Source: CAVPTL01 sp963794415 (GTDB taxonomy: Bacteria > Actinomycetota > Thermoleophilia > Gaiellales > JAICJC01). Taken from it: a stretch of DNA of 64,000 nucleotides. The stretch spans positions 1,426,001-1,490,000 of the forward strand of contig CAWCDI010000001.1 in assembly GCA_963794415.1 (NCBI GenBank). Reading direction: 5' to 3'. A program made the position numbers and the translations under genes. Positions 1-9,705 of this stretch are shown one piece after another; within the stretch, counting starts at the first letter, position 1, and every line of letters starts with the position of its first letter. The notes beneath the pieces are model-generated. The model was given only the letters and a program-made list of their open reading frames with translations. It did not search any database and was not told where the DNA came from.

Positions 1-278
1 ACCCCTGTGGGCTGCTTCAGCCGGCAAAGACCGGTGAGATCGATGCCGTCGGCCGCGAGCGCCTTCCACACCGAGTCGCCGAATCCGTCCTCACCGCACG
101 CTCCCACGAACTTGACGTCGGCCCCCACGCGCCGGGCCGCGACCGCCTGGTTCGCGCCCTTGCCGCCGGCCGCGTAGGCCAGCCGGTCGCCCAGCACCGT
201 CTCGCCCGGCGCGGGCGGCCGCGCGACGTAGCCGAACACGTCCATGTTGACCGATCCGCACACCCCGACGGTGCCCAT
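1..278 (-). CDS. rbsK: Ribokinase-like PfkB sugar kinase (N-terminal part only)
   Basis: Phosphorylates a free pentose or related sugar with ATP in the cytoplasm. The 92 visible residues start with a typical PfkB strand (GVCGSVNMDV) and contain the family signature GGKGANQAVAA near residues 38-48, followed by VKFVGACGEDGFG. The rest, including the catalytic GAGD motif, lies beyond the left edge of the window. The ATG start overlaps the stop of the xylulokinase gene by one base (TGATG), so the two are translationally coupled and this gene is second in the operon. Substrate cannot be told from the N-terminus; ribose is the family default. Confident on family, less on substrate. Confidence 0.8.
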   Translation of the reverse strand, partial: MGTVGVCGSVNMDVFGYVARPPAPGETVLGDRLAYAAGGKGANQAVAARRVGADVKFVGACGEDGFGDSVWKALAADGIDLTGLCRLKQPTG

Positions 279-1705
279 CAGGCCGACTCCAGCAGCTTGA
301 TCGCAGGATACGAGGCCCGGAAGCGCGCGTACCCCTGCTCGTAGAGCTCCTGCCAGATCGGGTCGGGCTCCACCCGGCCGGCCGTCCTGACGCACGCGGC
401 CACCGCCTCGGGCACCGAGCCGAACACGCCGCCGGCGACGCCGCCGAGGAGCGCGGCCCCGAACGCCGACCCCTCCTCCACCTCGATCCGCTCGAGCGGC
501 AGCTGCAGCACCGACGCCGTGATGCGCAGCCAGAGGTCGCTGCGCGCTCCGCCGCCCGACGCGCGGCCCACCGACGGCCGGTTGCCGGTGGCGTGCAGCA
601 GCTCGAGCGAATCGCGCAGGCCATAGGAGACGCCCTCCATCGCCGCGCGCACCAGCGCGCCGCGGTCGTGCTCGAGGCCGAGGCCGATGAACGCCCCGCG
701 CACGTCGGGATCGGCATGGGGCGTGCGCTCGCCGCTGAGGTACGGCAGGAACTGGAGGCCGCCCGTGCCGGCGGGCCACGGCTCGGCCTGCGCCACGAGT
801 GCTGCGAACTCCGCGCCGGGATCGACCGCGTCTCGCAGCCACTGGAGCGACCCGGCCGCCGAGAGCATGACCCCCATCGCGTGCCACGTCCCCGGCACGG
901 CGTGGCAGAAGGTGTGCACCCGCGCCTGGGGGTCGGGCCGGTAGTCGGCGAGCGCCGCGAAGACGACGCCGGAGGTGCCGAGCACCACCGAGGCCGGGCC
1001 GGGGCTATCGACTCCCACGCCGATCGCGGCGGCCGCCTGGTCGCCGGCACCGGCCGCCACCGGCACACCGGATGCGGAGCGGCCGGCGAGGTCGGCCGAC
1101 TCGAGCGCCTCGGGAAACCACTCGGCGGGCAGCTCGAGCGCGTCCAGCACCTCGCTGCTCCACCGCCGGTTTCGGACATCGAAGAGAAGCGTGCCGGAGG
1201 CGTCGGTCACCTCGGTGGCAAGCTCGCCGGTGAGCCGCAGCCGCACGTAGTCCTTGGGCAGGATCACGTGGCGCACCCGCGCGAAGATCTGCGGCTCGTG
1301 CTCGCGCACCCAGAGAAGCTTCGGCGCCGTGAAGCCGGTCAGCGCGCGGTTACCGGTAAGGCTCACGAGCTGATCCAGGCCGATCAGCTGCTCGATGCGC
1401 TCGCACTCGGCGCCGGTACGGCCGTCGTTCCAGAGGATCGCGGGCCGCAGCGGCCGCAGATCGGCGCCGAGCAGCACCATGCCGTGCATCTGCCCCGAGA
1501 AGCCGATCGCGTCGGCCTCGCCGAGCTCTGCCAGCACCCGCTCACACGCCTCCCACCACACGTCGGGATCCTGCTCCGACCAGCCCGGCTGCGGGCGCTG
1601 GAACGGGTAGGCCACCTCGGCTCGCTGCAGCACGACGCCCGTGCCGGACACGGCGACGCCCTTGAGGCTGGTCGTCCCCACATCGAGTCCAATCAGTCGC
1701 GACAC
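278..1705 (-). CDS. xylB: Xylulokinase (FGGY-family sugar kinase)
   Basis: Transfers phosphate from ATP to D-xylulose or a related ketose, feeding the pentose phosphate pathway. The 475-residue protein has the usual FGGY length. It opens with the phosphate-1 motif LIGLDVGTTSLKG, has SGQMHGMVLL near residue 70 and TDASGTLLFDV near residue 166, as in xylulokinases, and the second-domain motif VLGTSGVVF. The start is a GTG at 1703-1705, chosen because it gives the standard N-terminus. It is divergent from the mannose-6-phosphate isomerase-like gene, only 17 bases away, with a short palindrome between them. It leads an operon with the ribokinase-like gene. A different ketose (for example ribulose) is possible. 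Confidence 0.88.
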   Translation of the reverse strand: MSRLIGLDVGTTSLKGVAVSGTGVVLQRAEVAYPFQRPQPGWSEQDPDVWWEACERVLAELGEADAIGFSGQMHGMVLLGADLRPLRPAILWNDGRTGAECERIEQLIGLDQLVSLTGNRALTGFTAPKLLWVREHEPQIFARVRHVILPKDYVRLRLTGELATEVTDASGTLLFDVRNRRWSSEVLDALELPAEWFPEALESADLAGRSASGVPVAAGAGDQAAAAIGVGVDSPGPASVVLGTSGVVFAALADYRPDPQARVHTFCHAVPGTWHAMGVMLSAAGSLQWLRDAVDPGAEFAALVAQAEPWPAGTGGLQFLPYLSGERTPHADPDVRGAFIGLGLEHDRGALVRAAMEGVSYGLRDSLELLHATGNRPSVGRASGGGARSDLWLRITASVLQLPLERIEVEEGSAFGAALLGGVAGGVFGSVPEAVAACVRTAGRVEPDPIWQELYEQGYARFRASYPAIKLLESA

Positions 1706-1706
1706 A

Positions 1707-1721
1707 GCGTTAGGCTAACGC
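1707..1721. promoter_or_regulatory. Palindrome in a 17-bp divergent intergenic gap
   Basis: GCGTTA-GGC-TAACGC is a perfect 6-bp inverted repeat that fills almost the whole gap between xylB (minus) and the manA-like gene (plus). The plus-strand TAGGCT at 1711-1716 lies six bases before the ATG at 1723 and fits a leaderless -10 box. A single site could therefore be both promoter element and operator for both genes. The structure is seen directly; the function is inferred. Confidence 0.45.
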
Positions 1722-1722
1722 C

Positions 1723-2658
1723 ATGCATCCACACCGTGTGACCCCAACCCGCGTCTACCGCTTCTACCGGGGCGGCCTGCTGATCGACCGGCTGCGCGAC
1801 GAGCCCGAATCCGACACCGAGTTTCCCGAGGACTGGGTCGCCTCGGTCACCCAGGCTTCCAACCCGGGCCGCGACGAGCCGGAGGCCGGTCTCTCCCGCC
1901 TCGCCGACGGTCAGCTGCTGCGCGACGTGATCGCGGCCGATCCGGAGGGCTGGCTCGGGGCCGCCGCCGGCGCCGGAAGCCCTGGCGTGCTCGTGAAGCT
2001 GCTGGACGCGGCCGAGCGGCTGCCCGTGCACTTCCACCCCGACAAGGCGTTTGCAAAGGAGCACTTCGGGTCGGACTTCGGCAAGACCGAGGCCTGGATC
2101 GTGCTGGCCACGCGTGAGGAGTCGAGCGCCGTGTGGATCGGCATGCGCGAGACTGTTGACCGCGAGACCTACCGGGGCTGGATCGAGCGGCAGGATCGCG
2201 AGGCGCTCCTGAGCTCCCTGAACCACGTGCCGGTGCGCGCCGGCGACGTGATCTTCGTCCCGGCCGGGACGCCGCATGCGATCGGGGCCGGTGCGCTGAT
2301 CGCCGAGCTGCAGGAGCCGACCGACTTCTCGATCGTGTGCGAGTGGGAGGGCTTCCCCATCTCGCCCGCAGACAGCCACCTGGGGCTCGGCTGGGACGTG
2401 GCCATCGAGGCCCTGCGGCTGGAGGCCGAGCAGCCCATCGTGGGCCTGCCGGACGAGGCCAGGGCGTTCTTCTGGGCCGACGAGGCAGCCGAGCCGGCCG
2501 GGCAGTTTGCCGTCTGGATCGTGCTGGAGGGCGCGGGCACCATCGACGGCGCGCCCGCCCGGCGGGGCGACTGCTTCGCAGTGCCCGCCGGCGCGGATCA
2601 GATCGAGGTGGCCGGCGACATGCGCATCCTGCGCTGCCTCGGCCCCGCGGTCAGCTGA
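1723..2658 (+). CDS. manA: Mannose-6-phosphate isomerase class I-like cupin protein
   Basis: Likely interconverts mannose 6-phosphate and fructose 6-phosphate. The 311-residue length matches the short Bacillus-type enzymes. Metal-binding pieces are visible: the H-x-H in LPVHFHPD (about residues 105-110), the glutamate in FGKTEAWIVL, and the histidine in FVPAGTPHAIGAG. A second cupin lobe follows near the C-terminus (VLEGAGTIDGAPARRGDCFAVPAG). The start ATG follows a TAGGCT box by six bases. The end overlaps the stop of the convergent ABC ATPase gene by 8 bases. The position in a sugar-uptake locus agrees with a role in channelling imported hexoses. The exact substrate is unproven. Confidence 0.8.
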   Translation: MHPHRVTPTRVYRFYRGGLLIDRLRDEPESDTEFPEDWVASVTQASNPGRDEPEAGLSRLADGQLLRDVIAADPEGWLGAAAGAGSPGVLVKLLDAAERLPVHFHPDKAFAKEHFGSDFGKTEAWIVLATREESSAVWIGMRETVDRETYRGWIERQDREALLSSLNHVPVRAGDVIFVPAGTPHAIGAGALIAELQEPTDFSIVCEWEGFPISPADSHLGLGWDVAIEALRLEAEQPIVGLPDEARAFFWADEAAEPAGQFAVWIVLEGAGTIDGAPARRGDCFAVPAGADQIEVAGDMRILRCLGPAVS

Positions 2659-3853
2659 TGGTGAGGCCCGTGTCGGGGTCGAACATGTGCAGGCTGCGCA
2701 TGTCCACCCAGAGGGTGAGCGGCTCGCCCTCGGCCGCCGGCGCGTGGGAGTTCAGGCGCGCGACGAACGGCGTCTTCGGCGTTCCGTCCGACGCCGCGAG
2801 CTCCTCGTGCACGTGGCCCTCGTCGTCGGCCAGGTCGCGGATGTGCTCCGACTCGAGCGGCGGCTCGTCCACGCGGAAGTGGGCATAGATCTCGGCGCCC
2901 ATCGCCTCGCGCACGTCCACCGTCACGTGGATCAGCGAGCCGGGGGTGGGATCCGGCACGTAGTCGGGGTGCTCGATGTCCTCAGGCCGGATGCCGATCA
3001 CCACGCGCTTGCCGAAGTAGTCCCGGAGGCCGGGCCGCGCCTCGAGCGCGCTGGGCGGAAGCGGCAGCGTCATGCCGCCGAACTTCACGTGCACGCCGTC
3101 GGGGTCGTTCACGAGCTCGCCGCCGACGAGGTTCATCGCCGGGCTGCCGATGAAGCCGGCCACGAACAGGTTGGCCGGGTGGTCGTACATCTCCTGCGGC
3201 GGATCCACCTGCTGCAGCACGCCGCGGTTCATCACCGCGACCTGATCGCCCATGGTCATCGCCTCGGTCTGATCGTGGGTGACGTAGATCATCGTCACGC
3301 CGAGATCGCGCTGGATGCGTGAGATCTCCGTGCGCATCTGCACGCGCAGCTTCGCGTCGAGGTTCGACAGCGGCTCGTCCATGAGGAATGCCTTCGGCTC
3401 GCGGACGATCGCGCGGCCCATCGCGACGCGCTGGCGCTGGCCGCCCGAGAGCGCGCGCGGCTTCTTCTTGAGCTGATCCTCGAGGCCCAGGGCCTTGGCC
3501 GTCTCGTTCACGCGCCGCTTGATCTCGGACTTCGGCACCTTGCGGAGCTTCAGCCCGAACGCCATGTTGTCGTAGCACGTCATGTGCGGGTAGAGGGCGT
3601 AGTTCTGGAACACCATCGCAAGGTCGCGGTTCTTCGGATCGACGTCGTTGATGACGCGCTCGCCCACCTTGATCTCGCCGTCGGTGATGTCCTCGAGGCC
3701 CGCAACCATGCGAAGGAGCGTGGTCTTGCCGCACCCCGAAGGGCCGACCAGCACCATCAGGCTGCCGTCGGCGATGTCGAGGTCGACGCTCGAGACAGCC
3801 TCGGTGCCGTCGGGATAGATCTTCGTGACTTCTGCAAATTTGATCTCAGCCAT
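2651..3853 (-). CDS. ugpC: Carbohydrate ABC importer ATP-binding protein (MsmK/UgpC/MalK type)
   Basis: Energises a CUT1-type sugar importer. The 400 residues show Walker A GPSGCGKT (37-44), Q-loop FQNYALYPH (82-90), signature LSGGQ (135-139), Walker B FLMDEP (156-161) and H-loop His193. A C-terminal MalK-type regulatory/TOBE region contains the IGIRPEDIE motif. The natural partners, a binding protein and two permeases, are encoded at 8.3-11.7 kb on the other strand, so this ATPase may serve them or several importers, as MsmK proteins do. Its ATG directly abuts the stop of the upstream TIM-barrel gene; the three minus-strand genes form one operon. The C-terminus has a long acidic insertion (about residues 330-360). 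Confidence 0.92.
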   Translation of the reverse strand: MAEIKFAEVTKIYPDGTEAVSSVDLDIADGSLMVLVGPSGCGKTTLLRMVAGLEDITDGEIKVGERVINDVDPKNRDLAMVFQNYALYPHMTCYDNMAFGLKLRKVPKSEIKRRVNETAKALGLEDQLKKKPRALSGGQRQRVAMGRAIVREPKAFLMDEPLSNLDAKLRVQMRTEISRIQRDLGVTMIYVTHDQTEAMTMGDQVAVMNRGVLQQVDPPQEMYDHPANLFVAGFIGSPAMNLVGGELVNDPDGVHVKFGGMTLPLPPSALEARPGLRDYFGKRVVIGIRPEDIEHPDYVPDPTPGSLIHVTVDVREAMGAEIYAHFRVDEPPLESEHIRDLADDEGHVHEELAASDGTPKTPFVARLNSHAPAAEGEPLTLWVDMRSLHMFDPDTGLTIS

Positions 3854-4825
3854 TCAGGCCCACCACATCTCCGTCTTGTCGCGATCAGTGAATATCAGTG
3901 CGTTCAGAAACTCAACAGCTTTTGTCAGGCCCTCGTCAAGCGAGAGCAAGCCGTCCTCGTGCTCAATGCTCAATGCGTAATCGTAACCAACCGTGCGAAG
4001 CATGCTGATGATGTCGCGCCACATCTTCTCACCCTGTCCGTAGCCGACCGTGCGAAACGTCCATGACCGGTCGAGGATGCGTGAATAGTCTTTCGTGTCC
4101 AGCACGCCGTTCAGTGCGATGTTCGCGCGGTCGAGGTACGTGTCCTTTGCGTGCACGTGGAAGAGGGCGTCCTCCCGGGCCAGCTGCTTGATGGCCTCGA
4201 GCGGGTCGATGCCCTGCCAGAAGAGGTGGCTGGGATCGAAGTTGGCGCCGATCTCCGGGCCAGCGGCCGCGCGCAGGCGAAGGAGCGTCTCGTTGTTGTA
4301 GACCACGAACCCGGGGTGCATCTCGAGCGCGACCTTCACTCCCATCTCGCGGGCGAACGCGGCCTCGTCCTGCCAGTACGGGATGACCTTCTCGCTCCAC
4401 TGCCACTCCAGCACCTCGGTGAAGTCCGACGGCCAGGTGCACGTGACCCAGTTGGGATACCGCGCGCCGTCGTGGTCTCCCGGGCAGCCGGAGAACGCGT
4501 TCACGACCGGCACCTCGAGGAGCGACGCGAGCCGGGCGGTCTTCCGCCACACCTCGTGCGACTCGCCGGCCACCTGCGGGTCGGGATGCAGCGGATTTCC
4601 GTGGCAGCTGAGCGCGCTGATGATCATCCCGCGGCTCTCGACCGCCTCGAGGAGCCCCCGCGCCTTCGCCTCGTCGGCGAGGAGCACGTCGGGGTCGCAG
4701 TGCGCGCTTCCCGGGTAGTTGCCGCAGCCGAGCTCGACGGCAGTCACCCCTGCGCCGGCGAGGTTGTCGAGCACCTGCTCGAGCGGCGTCGCGCTGTAGA
4801 GCACCGTGAACACGCCGAGCCTCAT
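3854..4825 (-). CDS. Sugar phosphate isomerase/epimerase (xylose isomerase-like TIM barrel)
   Basis: A member of the AP-endonuclease-2/xylose-isomerase-like fold that usually isomerises or epimerises sugars or inositol derivatives with a divalent metal. About 323 residues. Metal-site pieces visible: VKVALEMHPG, GANFDPSHLFWQG, LFHVHAKDTY and the late SIEHED. I chose the ATG at 4825 (MRLGVF...) because it overlaps the upstream stop as ATGA and lies behind a GGAGGTGGG ribosome site; a start four codons upstream is possible. It sits between a Gfo/Idh dehydrogenase and the ABC ATPase, the common arrangement for ketosugar or inositol-type catabolism. The actual substrate cannot be read from the sequence. 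Confidence 0.85.
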   Translation of the reverse strand: MRLGVFTVLYSATPLEQVLDNLAGAGVTAVELGCGNYPGSAHCDPDVLLADEAKARGLLEAVESRGMIISALSCHGNPLHPDPQVAGESHEVWRKTARLASLLEVPVVNAFSGCPGDHDGARYPNWVTCTWPSDFTEVLEWQWSEKVIPYWQDEAAFAREMGVKVALEMHPGFVVYNNETLLRLRAAAGPEIGANFDPSHLFWQGIDPLEAIKQLAREDALFHVHAKDTYLDRANIALNGVLDTKDYSRILDRSWTFRTVGYGQGEKMWRDIISMLRTVGYDYALSIEHEDGLLSLDEGLTKAVEFLNALIFTDRDKTEMWWA

Positions 4826-5961
4826 AGATCCACCCACCTCCCGGTATCCGCGCTTGCGAGGATCGCCTCCACCACGAGCGTCACGCGGTGGGCTTCGCCG
4901 AAGCTTGCCACCGTCAGCGGGTGCGACCTGTCCCGCACCCCGGCATAGAAGTCGGCGATCAGGTTCTTGAGCGCGTCCGGCCAGCCTTCCTGATGCCCCG
5001 CGGGGTAGTGCGAGAGCGCGGCGGCGCCTGGTGAGAGGAGGGTCGCGTCACGCACGAGCTCCTCGTTGGGCCGGTCGCGGCGGCCGATCCAGAGGCGATT
5101 GGGCTCCTCCTGGTTCCAGACGTAGGAGACGTCGGGCAGGTCGATGTCGAACATCAGCCGGTTTCGCATGCCGGGGCTCACCTGCGAGACGGTCAGCACG
5201 CCGCTGCAGCCGCCCTCGAACTGGAGCAGCACGGTGGCGAAGTCCTCGGTCTGCACATCCACCGACTGCGACTCGCCGGCGCTTCGCTCGAAGGTGCTGG
5301 TCTGCGCTTCCGGCCGCTCGCGCACGTCGTGCAGCCGCCCGGTGGCGCCGCAGACCCGCGCGATGCGCAGCCCGGTGACGTGCTGGATCAGGTCGATCCA
5401 GTGCGACCCGATGTCGCCGAGCGCCCGCGCCGAGCCTCCCCGCGCCGGGTCGAGCCGCCAGTTCCAGTCGCCCGCGTCCAGCAGCCAGTCCTGCAGGTAG
5501 GTGCCCTGGATGAGGTGGGGGGCGGCGCCGGAGGCCGCGATGCGCGCCCGCGTCTCGGCCACCAGCGGATAGTGCCGGTAGTTGAAGCAGACGCCGGTGA
5601 CGGTCATGGCCGCATCGGCGGCCGCGGCCAGGCGGGCCGTCTCGGCGGAGTCCATCCCGAGCGGCTTCTCGGCCAGCACGTGCTTTCCGGCGGCGAGCGC
5701 GGCGAGGTTCACCTCGAGGTGCAGGTCGTTGGGAGTGCAGTTGTGGATCACGTCGATGGACGGATCCTCGAGCAGCTCGCGGAAGTCGCCCGCCGACCGG
5801 CCGACGCCCAGATCGCGGGCGCTCGCGGCAGCCCGCTCGGCGCTTGACCCGGCGATCGCCACCACCTCGACCCCCGGAATCCGTCTCAGCGCCTCGATGT
5901 GCGCGGCGCCCGAGAACCCGGTGCCGATGACGGCGGCGGTAGTGTGGCGGTCTTCGCTCAA
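4822..5961 (-). CDS. Gfo/Idh/MocA family NAD(P)-dependent oxidoreductase
   Basis: Oxidises or reduces a sugar or inositol-like substrate with NAD(P). The 379 residues begin with a Rossmann fold (VIGTGFSGAAH near residue 11) and carry the family EKPLGMDSAET motif around residue 97, a catalytic-type GDIGSHWIDL near 195 and a C-terminal beta-sheet domain. The start is TTG at 5959-5961; no ATG fits the conserved N-terminus. A TAGTAT box lies nine bases upstream, so the mRNA probably has almost no leader. It is the first gene of a three-gene operon (dehydrogenase, TIM-barrel isomerase, ABC ATPase) and is divergent from the glycosidase at 6032. Confidence 0.88.
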   Translation of the reverse strand: MSEDRHTTAAVIGTGFSGAAHIEALRRIPGVEVVAIAGSSAERAAASARDLGVGRSAGDFRELLEDPSIDVIHNCTPNDLHLEVNLAALAAGKHVLAEKPLGMDSAETARLAAAADAAMTVTGVCFNYRHYPLVAETRARIAASGAAPHLIQGTYLQDWLLDAGDWNWRLDPARGGSARALGDIGSHWIDLIQHVTGLRIARVCGATGRLHDVRERPEAQTSTFERSAGESQSVDVQTEDFATVLLQFEGGCSGVLTVSQVSPGMRNRLMFDIDLPDVSYVWNQEEPNRLWIGRRDRPNEELVRDATLLSPGAAALSHYPAGHQEGWPDALKNLIADFYAGVRDRSHPLTVASFGEAHRVTLVVEAILASADTGRWVDL

Positions 5962-6031
5962 AGCGCCGCCATACTACTCGCTTCGGTGCCAAGGGCAAAC
6001 GTTCGACCAGCGATCGTCACGAGGAGGACAT

Positions 6032-8113
6032 GTGGAGCGCGGAGTCTATTTCGACGGGTGGTTTCCCAGCCAGCACAACTACCACCCGAGCCTCCCGGCG
6101 CGGCGGCAGCGGATGGTGGAGCATCTGCGGGAGTACCGCGCCACGTCCCTCGTCTGGGCTGCGCTCGGCGGCGGCTCCATCTCGCTCCCCTACATGGAGG
6201 AGGAGGCCTTCGGGCAGGTCGATCCGCGCTACCGCATGTACGGCTTCATGAACGACAGCGAGTTCATCGCCGAGTGCGACAAGGCCGGCATCAAGGTGTT
6301 CGGCATCGTCTTCGAGGTGCAGGGCTGGGAGTTCCCGGTCGAGCTGAACGACGACGAGAGCGAGGTGCTCTCGATGAACGAGCTGCGCGGCGTGGGCAAG
6401 CGCGAGTGGATGGGCCTGCGCGAGTTCTCGTCCAACCGCTACCCGAAGCTCTGGAAGCCGTTCGAGCACTACTTCCCCGGCGGCCTCACCAACAGCCTCG
6501 GCGAGCCCGTGACCGACATCCTGGAGGAGTGCTGCTCGCGCGACATCCACGGCGTGCCCTGCCACTGCCTCTGGGTGGAGGCGCCCGACCGCGAGCACTA
6601 CTGCTACACGATGGATCGCAACAACCCCGTCTGGCGGGAGTACCTGAAGGCGATCATCCGGGTGCAGATCGACGCCGGCGTGCACGGCGTGCAGCTGGAT
6701 GAGGCCGAGCTCCCCATCACCAGCATGCAGTACGGCGGCTGCTTCTGCCGCGACTGCATGACCCTCTTTCGCACCTACCTGCAGGGCCTCGACCCGCGAC
6801 CGGCGAGCTCCAGGGCGTCGATCTGGAGTCCTTCCACTACGGCGAGTGGCTGCTCTCGCAGGGCTACGACTTCAAGCAGGGCCGCGAGCAGTCGCCGCTC
6901 TTCCAGGACTACCTCAAGTGCCAGCGCCAGGCGATCACGAAGTACTTCGGCGAGCTCTGCGACTACGTGCACGAGTACGGGCGCAGCAAGGGGCGCGAGG
7001 TGCTCGTGTCGGGCAACTTCTTCAACATGTTCGAGCACTACTACGCGCTCGAGCCCAAGGCCGACATGCTGATCACCGAGATGCGGAACACGCGCTACCG
7101 CCAGCCGGCCTGGTACCGCTACGTGGCCGGGTTCAGCGGATCGAAGCCCGTGGTGATCGCCGAGAACCCCTACGGCGGCGTCGTGCCCGAGCTGATCGAC
7201 CTGCTCGGCCGGGGAAGGGCCTACGACCGGTTTCGCATGTCGATCTTCGAGGGCGCAGCGCTGGGCGTCAGCGTCACCCTCCCCTACGGCTCGTGGATGG
7301 GCTCCGAGATCGAGGACGCCTTCTACGCGCCGCACGAGCTCTGCGTCGAGATCAACGAGTTCATGGCGGCCAACGAGCACCTCTACTCGACCACGAGCGC
7401 AGCCGAGGTCGGCATGGTGTTCAGCATCGAGTCGAGCCTCGCCCAGGAGATCACCGCCCGCGAGGCCCTCGCGAACAACCGCCTGAACCTGATCTCCGAC
7501 GATCTCGCCCCGTTCTGGGACTGCAGCGAGGCGCTGAGCGATGCCTGCCTGCCCTACGACGTGATCATGTTCCCCGACGGGACGCTTCGGCCCGACACCA
7601 TCACCGCCGCCGAGCTGGCGCGCTACCCGGTGGTCGTCCTGCCCGACTGCGGCATCCTCACCGAGCATCAGGCCGACGCGCTGCTGGGCTATCTCGATCA
7701 GGGCGGCAGGCTGCTGGTGGTGGGGAAGCTCGCCGAGAACCTGGACGAGGCCCGCCGCGAGGGCCTGCGGTCACATGCCGGCACCACCACGTTCGACTCC
7801 CCTCGCGGCGTGGTCGCACGAGCTCCCGGACGGGCCGCAGGTGACGGTGCCGGAGGGGTTCGACGCAGCCATCGGGCTCCAGCGCGTCGAGGGCGGCGTC
7901 GCGGTGCACATCCTGCGCTACGACTACGACGAGGCCACGGACCAGGTGCCCGTGCTCGACCAGGCCGAGGTGACGATCAGACTGGCCGGCGGGGCGCCGT
8001 CATCGGTCTCGGCCGTCCCGGATGGTGTGGGAGCCGACATTGTGACCGAGGACACAGTAACCCGCCTGAAACTGCGGAATCTGCCTCTCTACAGCGTATT
8101 TCTGCTCTCGTGA
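6032..8113 (+). CDS. Putative TIM-barrel glycoside hydrolase (GHL6/GH42-like), two frameshifts
   Basis: A protein of about 690 residues with a TIM-barrel hydrolase look: an N-terminal YFDGWFPSQHNYHPS, a barrel with the putative acid motif GVHGVQLDEAELP, a cysteine-rich CFCRDCM, and a later Rossmann/GATase-like domain (VVLPDCGILTEHQADALLGY) typical of the beta-galactosidase trimerisation region. I believe it belongs to the hypothetical glycosidase group GHL6 or a relative of GH42, but the family call is tentative. The start is the GTG at 6032 behind GAGGAGG; an out-of-frame ATG overlaps it at 6030. One base is missing near 6796 (CCCGCG) and one is extra near 7800 (four Cs where three fit), so the gene reads in three segments. 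No signal peptide: it would act on imported oligosaccharides. Confidence 0.7.
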
Positions 8114-8132
8114 CACGGCGATCACAAGCAAA

Positions 8133-8159
8133 CGGTTTCCCAAACCGGCGCAATTTTTT
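8133..8159. terminator. Short palindrome plus T-run after the glycosidase gene
   Basis: CGGTTT-CCC-AAACCG (8133-8147) begins 20 bases after the glycosidase stop and is followed by GGCGCAA and a run of six Ts. It could be a weak intrinsic terminator. Alternatively the palindrome is an operator for the solute-binding protein gene downstream, since LacI-like sites in sugar loci look similar. The stem is only six base pairs. Confidence 0.4.
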
Positions 8160-8169
8160 CACCACTCGC

Positions 8170-8198
8170 TTGTATTTCATTGATTCCCGCGTCAATAT
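8170..8198 (+). promoter_or_regulatory. Candidate sigma-70-type promoter for the sugar ABC operon
   Basis: TTGTAT (8170-8175) and CAATAT (8193-8198) are separated by exactly 17 bases inside the only AT-rich stretch before the binding-protein gene. Initiation would fall near 8205 and give a leader of about 59 bases, which contains the AAGGGAGAGG ribosome site at 8251-8260. Seen by eye only. Confidence 0.4.
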
Positions 8199-8263
8199 GC
8201 CGGTTGGCAGGGACGCGATGACGCGCCCGGCTAGGGGCGTTGACGATCCAAAGGGAGAGGTAC

Positions 8264-9675
8264 ATGCGTAAAGCATTGATAGGTGGCGCGGCAGCCTTTG
8301 CCACAGTCGCGCTCGCCGCCACCGCGTGTGGCAGCTCGAGCTCGGACGGAACTGGCGGGTCGGTCGACAACAGCGTCGCCCAGACCGTCCAGATCTACAA
8401 GGAGTACGCGAACGTCAATCTGGCCAAGCTGAGTCCCAGCATCAAGGACCCGAGCAGCCCGACGACGATCACGTTCCAGACGTGGCAGACGCCCAACACC
8501 GGCGCGAAGGCGCTCCTGCTGCTGGCAGCCCAGTTCCACCAGATCCACCCGAACATCACGGTCAAGTTCCAGAGCGTCCCGGCCGAGCAGGCCCAGACCA
8601 AGCTGACCGCGCAGATCGCAGGCGGCAACCCGCCGGACGTGGCCTACATGGACACCGGCACCGTCGGCGCATTCGCCCCGCGCGGCGCCCTGGTGAACCT
8701 CGAGCCGTACATCGCCAAGAGCAAGGGCGCCGTCCGCAAGGACTACGTGCCCGTGTTCCGCAGCATGGTGAGCTACCAGGATCAGATGTACGGCCTCCCG
8801 ATCGACGGTGAGTCGACCGCCCTCTTCTACAACACCAAGCTCTTCAAGCAGGCCGGCATCACGCATCCGCCGAAGACCTGGGCCGAGGAGCAGGCCGACG
8901 CCGCGAAGATCAACGACCCCGCCAAGAAGATCTCGGGATTCGCGCTCTTCGCCACGCAGGGTGAGACCTCGTACTACTGGTACCCGTTCCTGTACCAGGC
9001 AGGCGGATCGCAGACCAACGCCGACGGACAACGCCGCGGCGTATGCGAGCCCCGAGGGCATCAAGGCCGCGAACTTCTACACCGGCATGAACAAGTACTC
9101 CGATCCCAACCTGTGGGCGTCGAACTCGTGGGATGCCCGCGTGAACTTCGCCAACGGCAAGATCGGCATGTACATGGCCGGAGCGTGGTTCGAGGGCGAG
9201 ATGATCTCAGAACTTCCCGAAGGCGACCGGCAACGTGGGCCTCCGCCCCGCTGCCGACCGAGACCGCGGGGAGCCCGTGCGCCACCACCATCGCCGGTGA
9301 CGCGCTGGTGATCCCGTCCGGCAGCCACAACCAGGATGCTGCCTGGAAGTGGATCGAGTTCCTGTCGGCGCCGCGCAACATGGCGCTGCTCGACCTCGGC
9401 ACCAAGAAGTACCCGGTGTCGCTGCTTCCGACCCGCACCTCGATGCTCAACAACCCGACCACGTTCACGGTGAACCCCGGGCTGAAGGGCTTCGCCGACG
9501 GCATGAAGTGCGGCATCCTCAACCTGAGCGAGAACAAGAACTGGGGCGAGGTCGACGCCGGCCCGCTCTCGACAGCTCTGGCCCAGGCCATCTACAGCAA
9601 GAAGACTGCACAGCAAGCGCTGCAGCGATTCGCTGCCGCAGGCAAACCAGATGCTCGCGAGCGGGCGCTCCGTAA
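8264..9675 (+). CDS. Sugar ABC transporter substrate-binding lipoprotein, frameshifted
   Basis: Extracytoplasmic sugar-binding protein (bacterial extracellular family 1) that delivers a glycoside to the permeases downstream. The N-terminus is a lipoprotein signal ending AATAC-GSSSS, so the mature protein starts at the cysteine near residue 22. Family pieces follow: FQTWQTPN, GGNPPDVAYMDTGT, YGLPIDGESTALFYNTKLFKQAGI and, late, AWKWIEFLSAPRN. The ATG at 8264 has a strong AAGGGAGAGG site. Frame changes near 9029, 9212, 9240 and 9648 break the reading; with them corrected the protein ends at the TAA at 9673-9675 after about 470 residues. Highest expression of the operon is expected here because of the following hairpin. 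Confidence 0.85.
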
Positions 9676-9705
9676 CATTGCCCGGCAGCAGCACCGTACG
9701 CACCC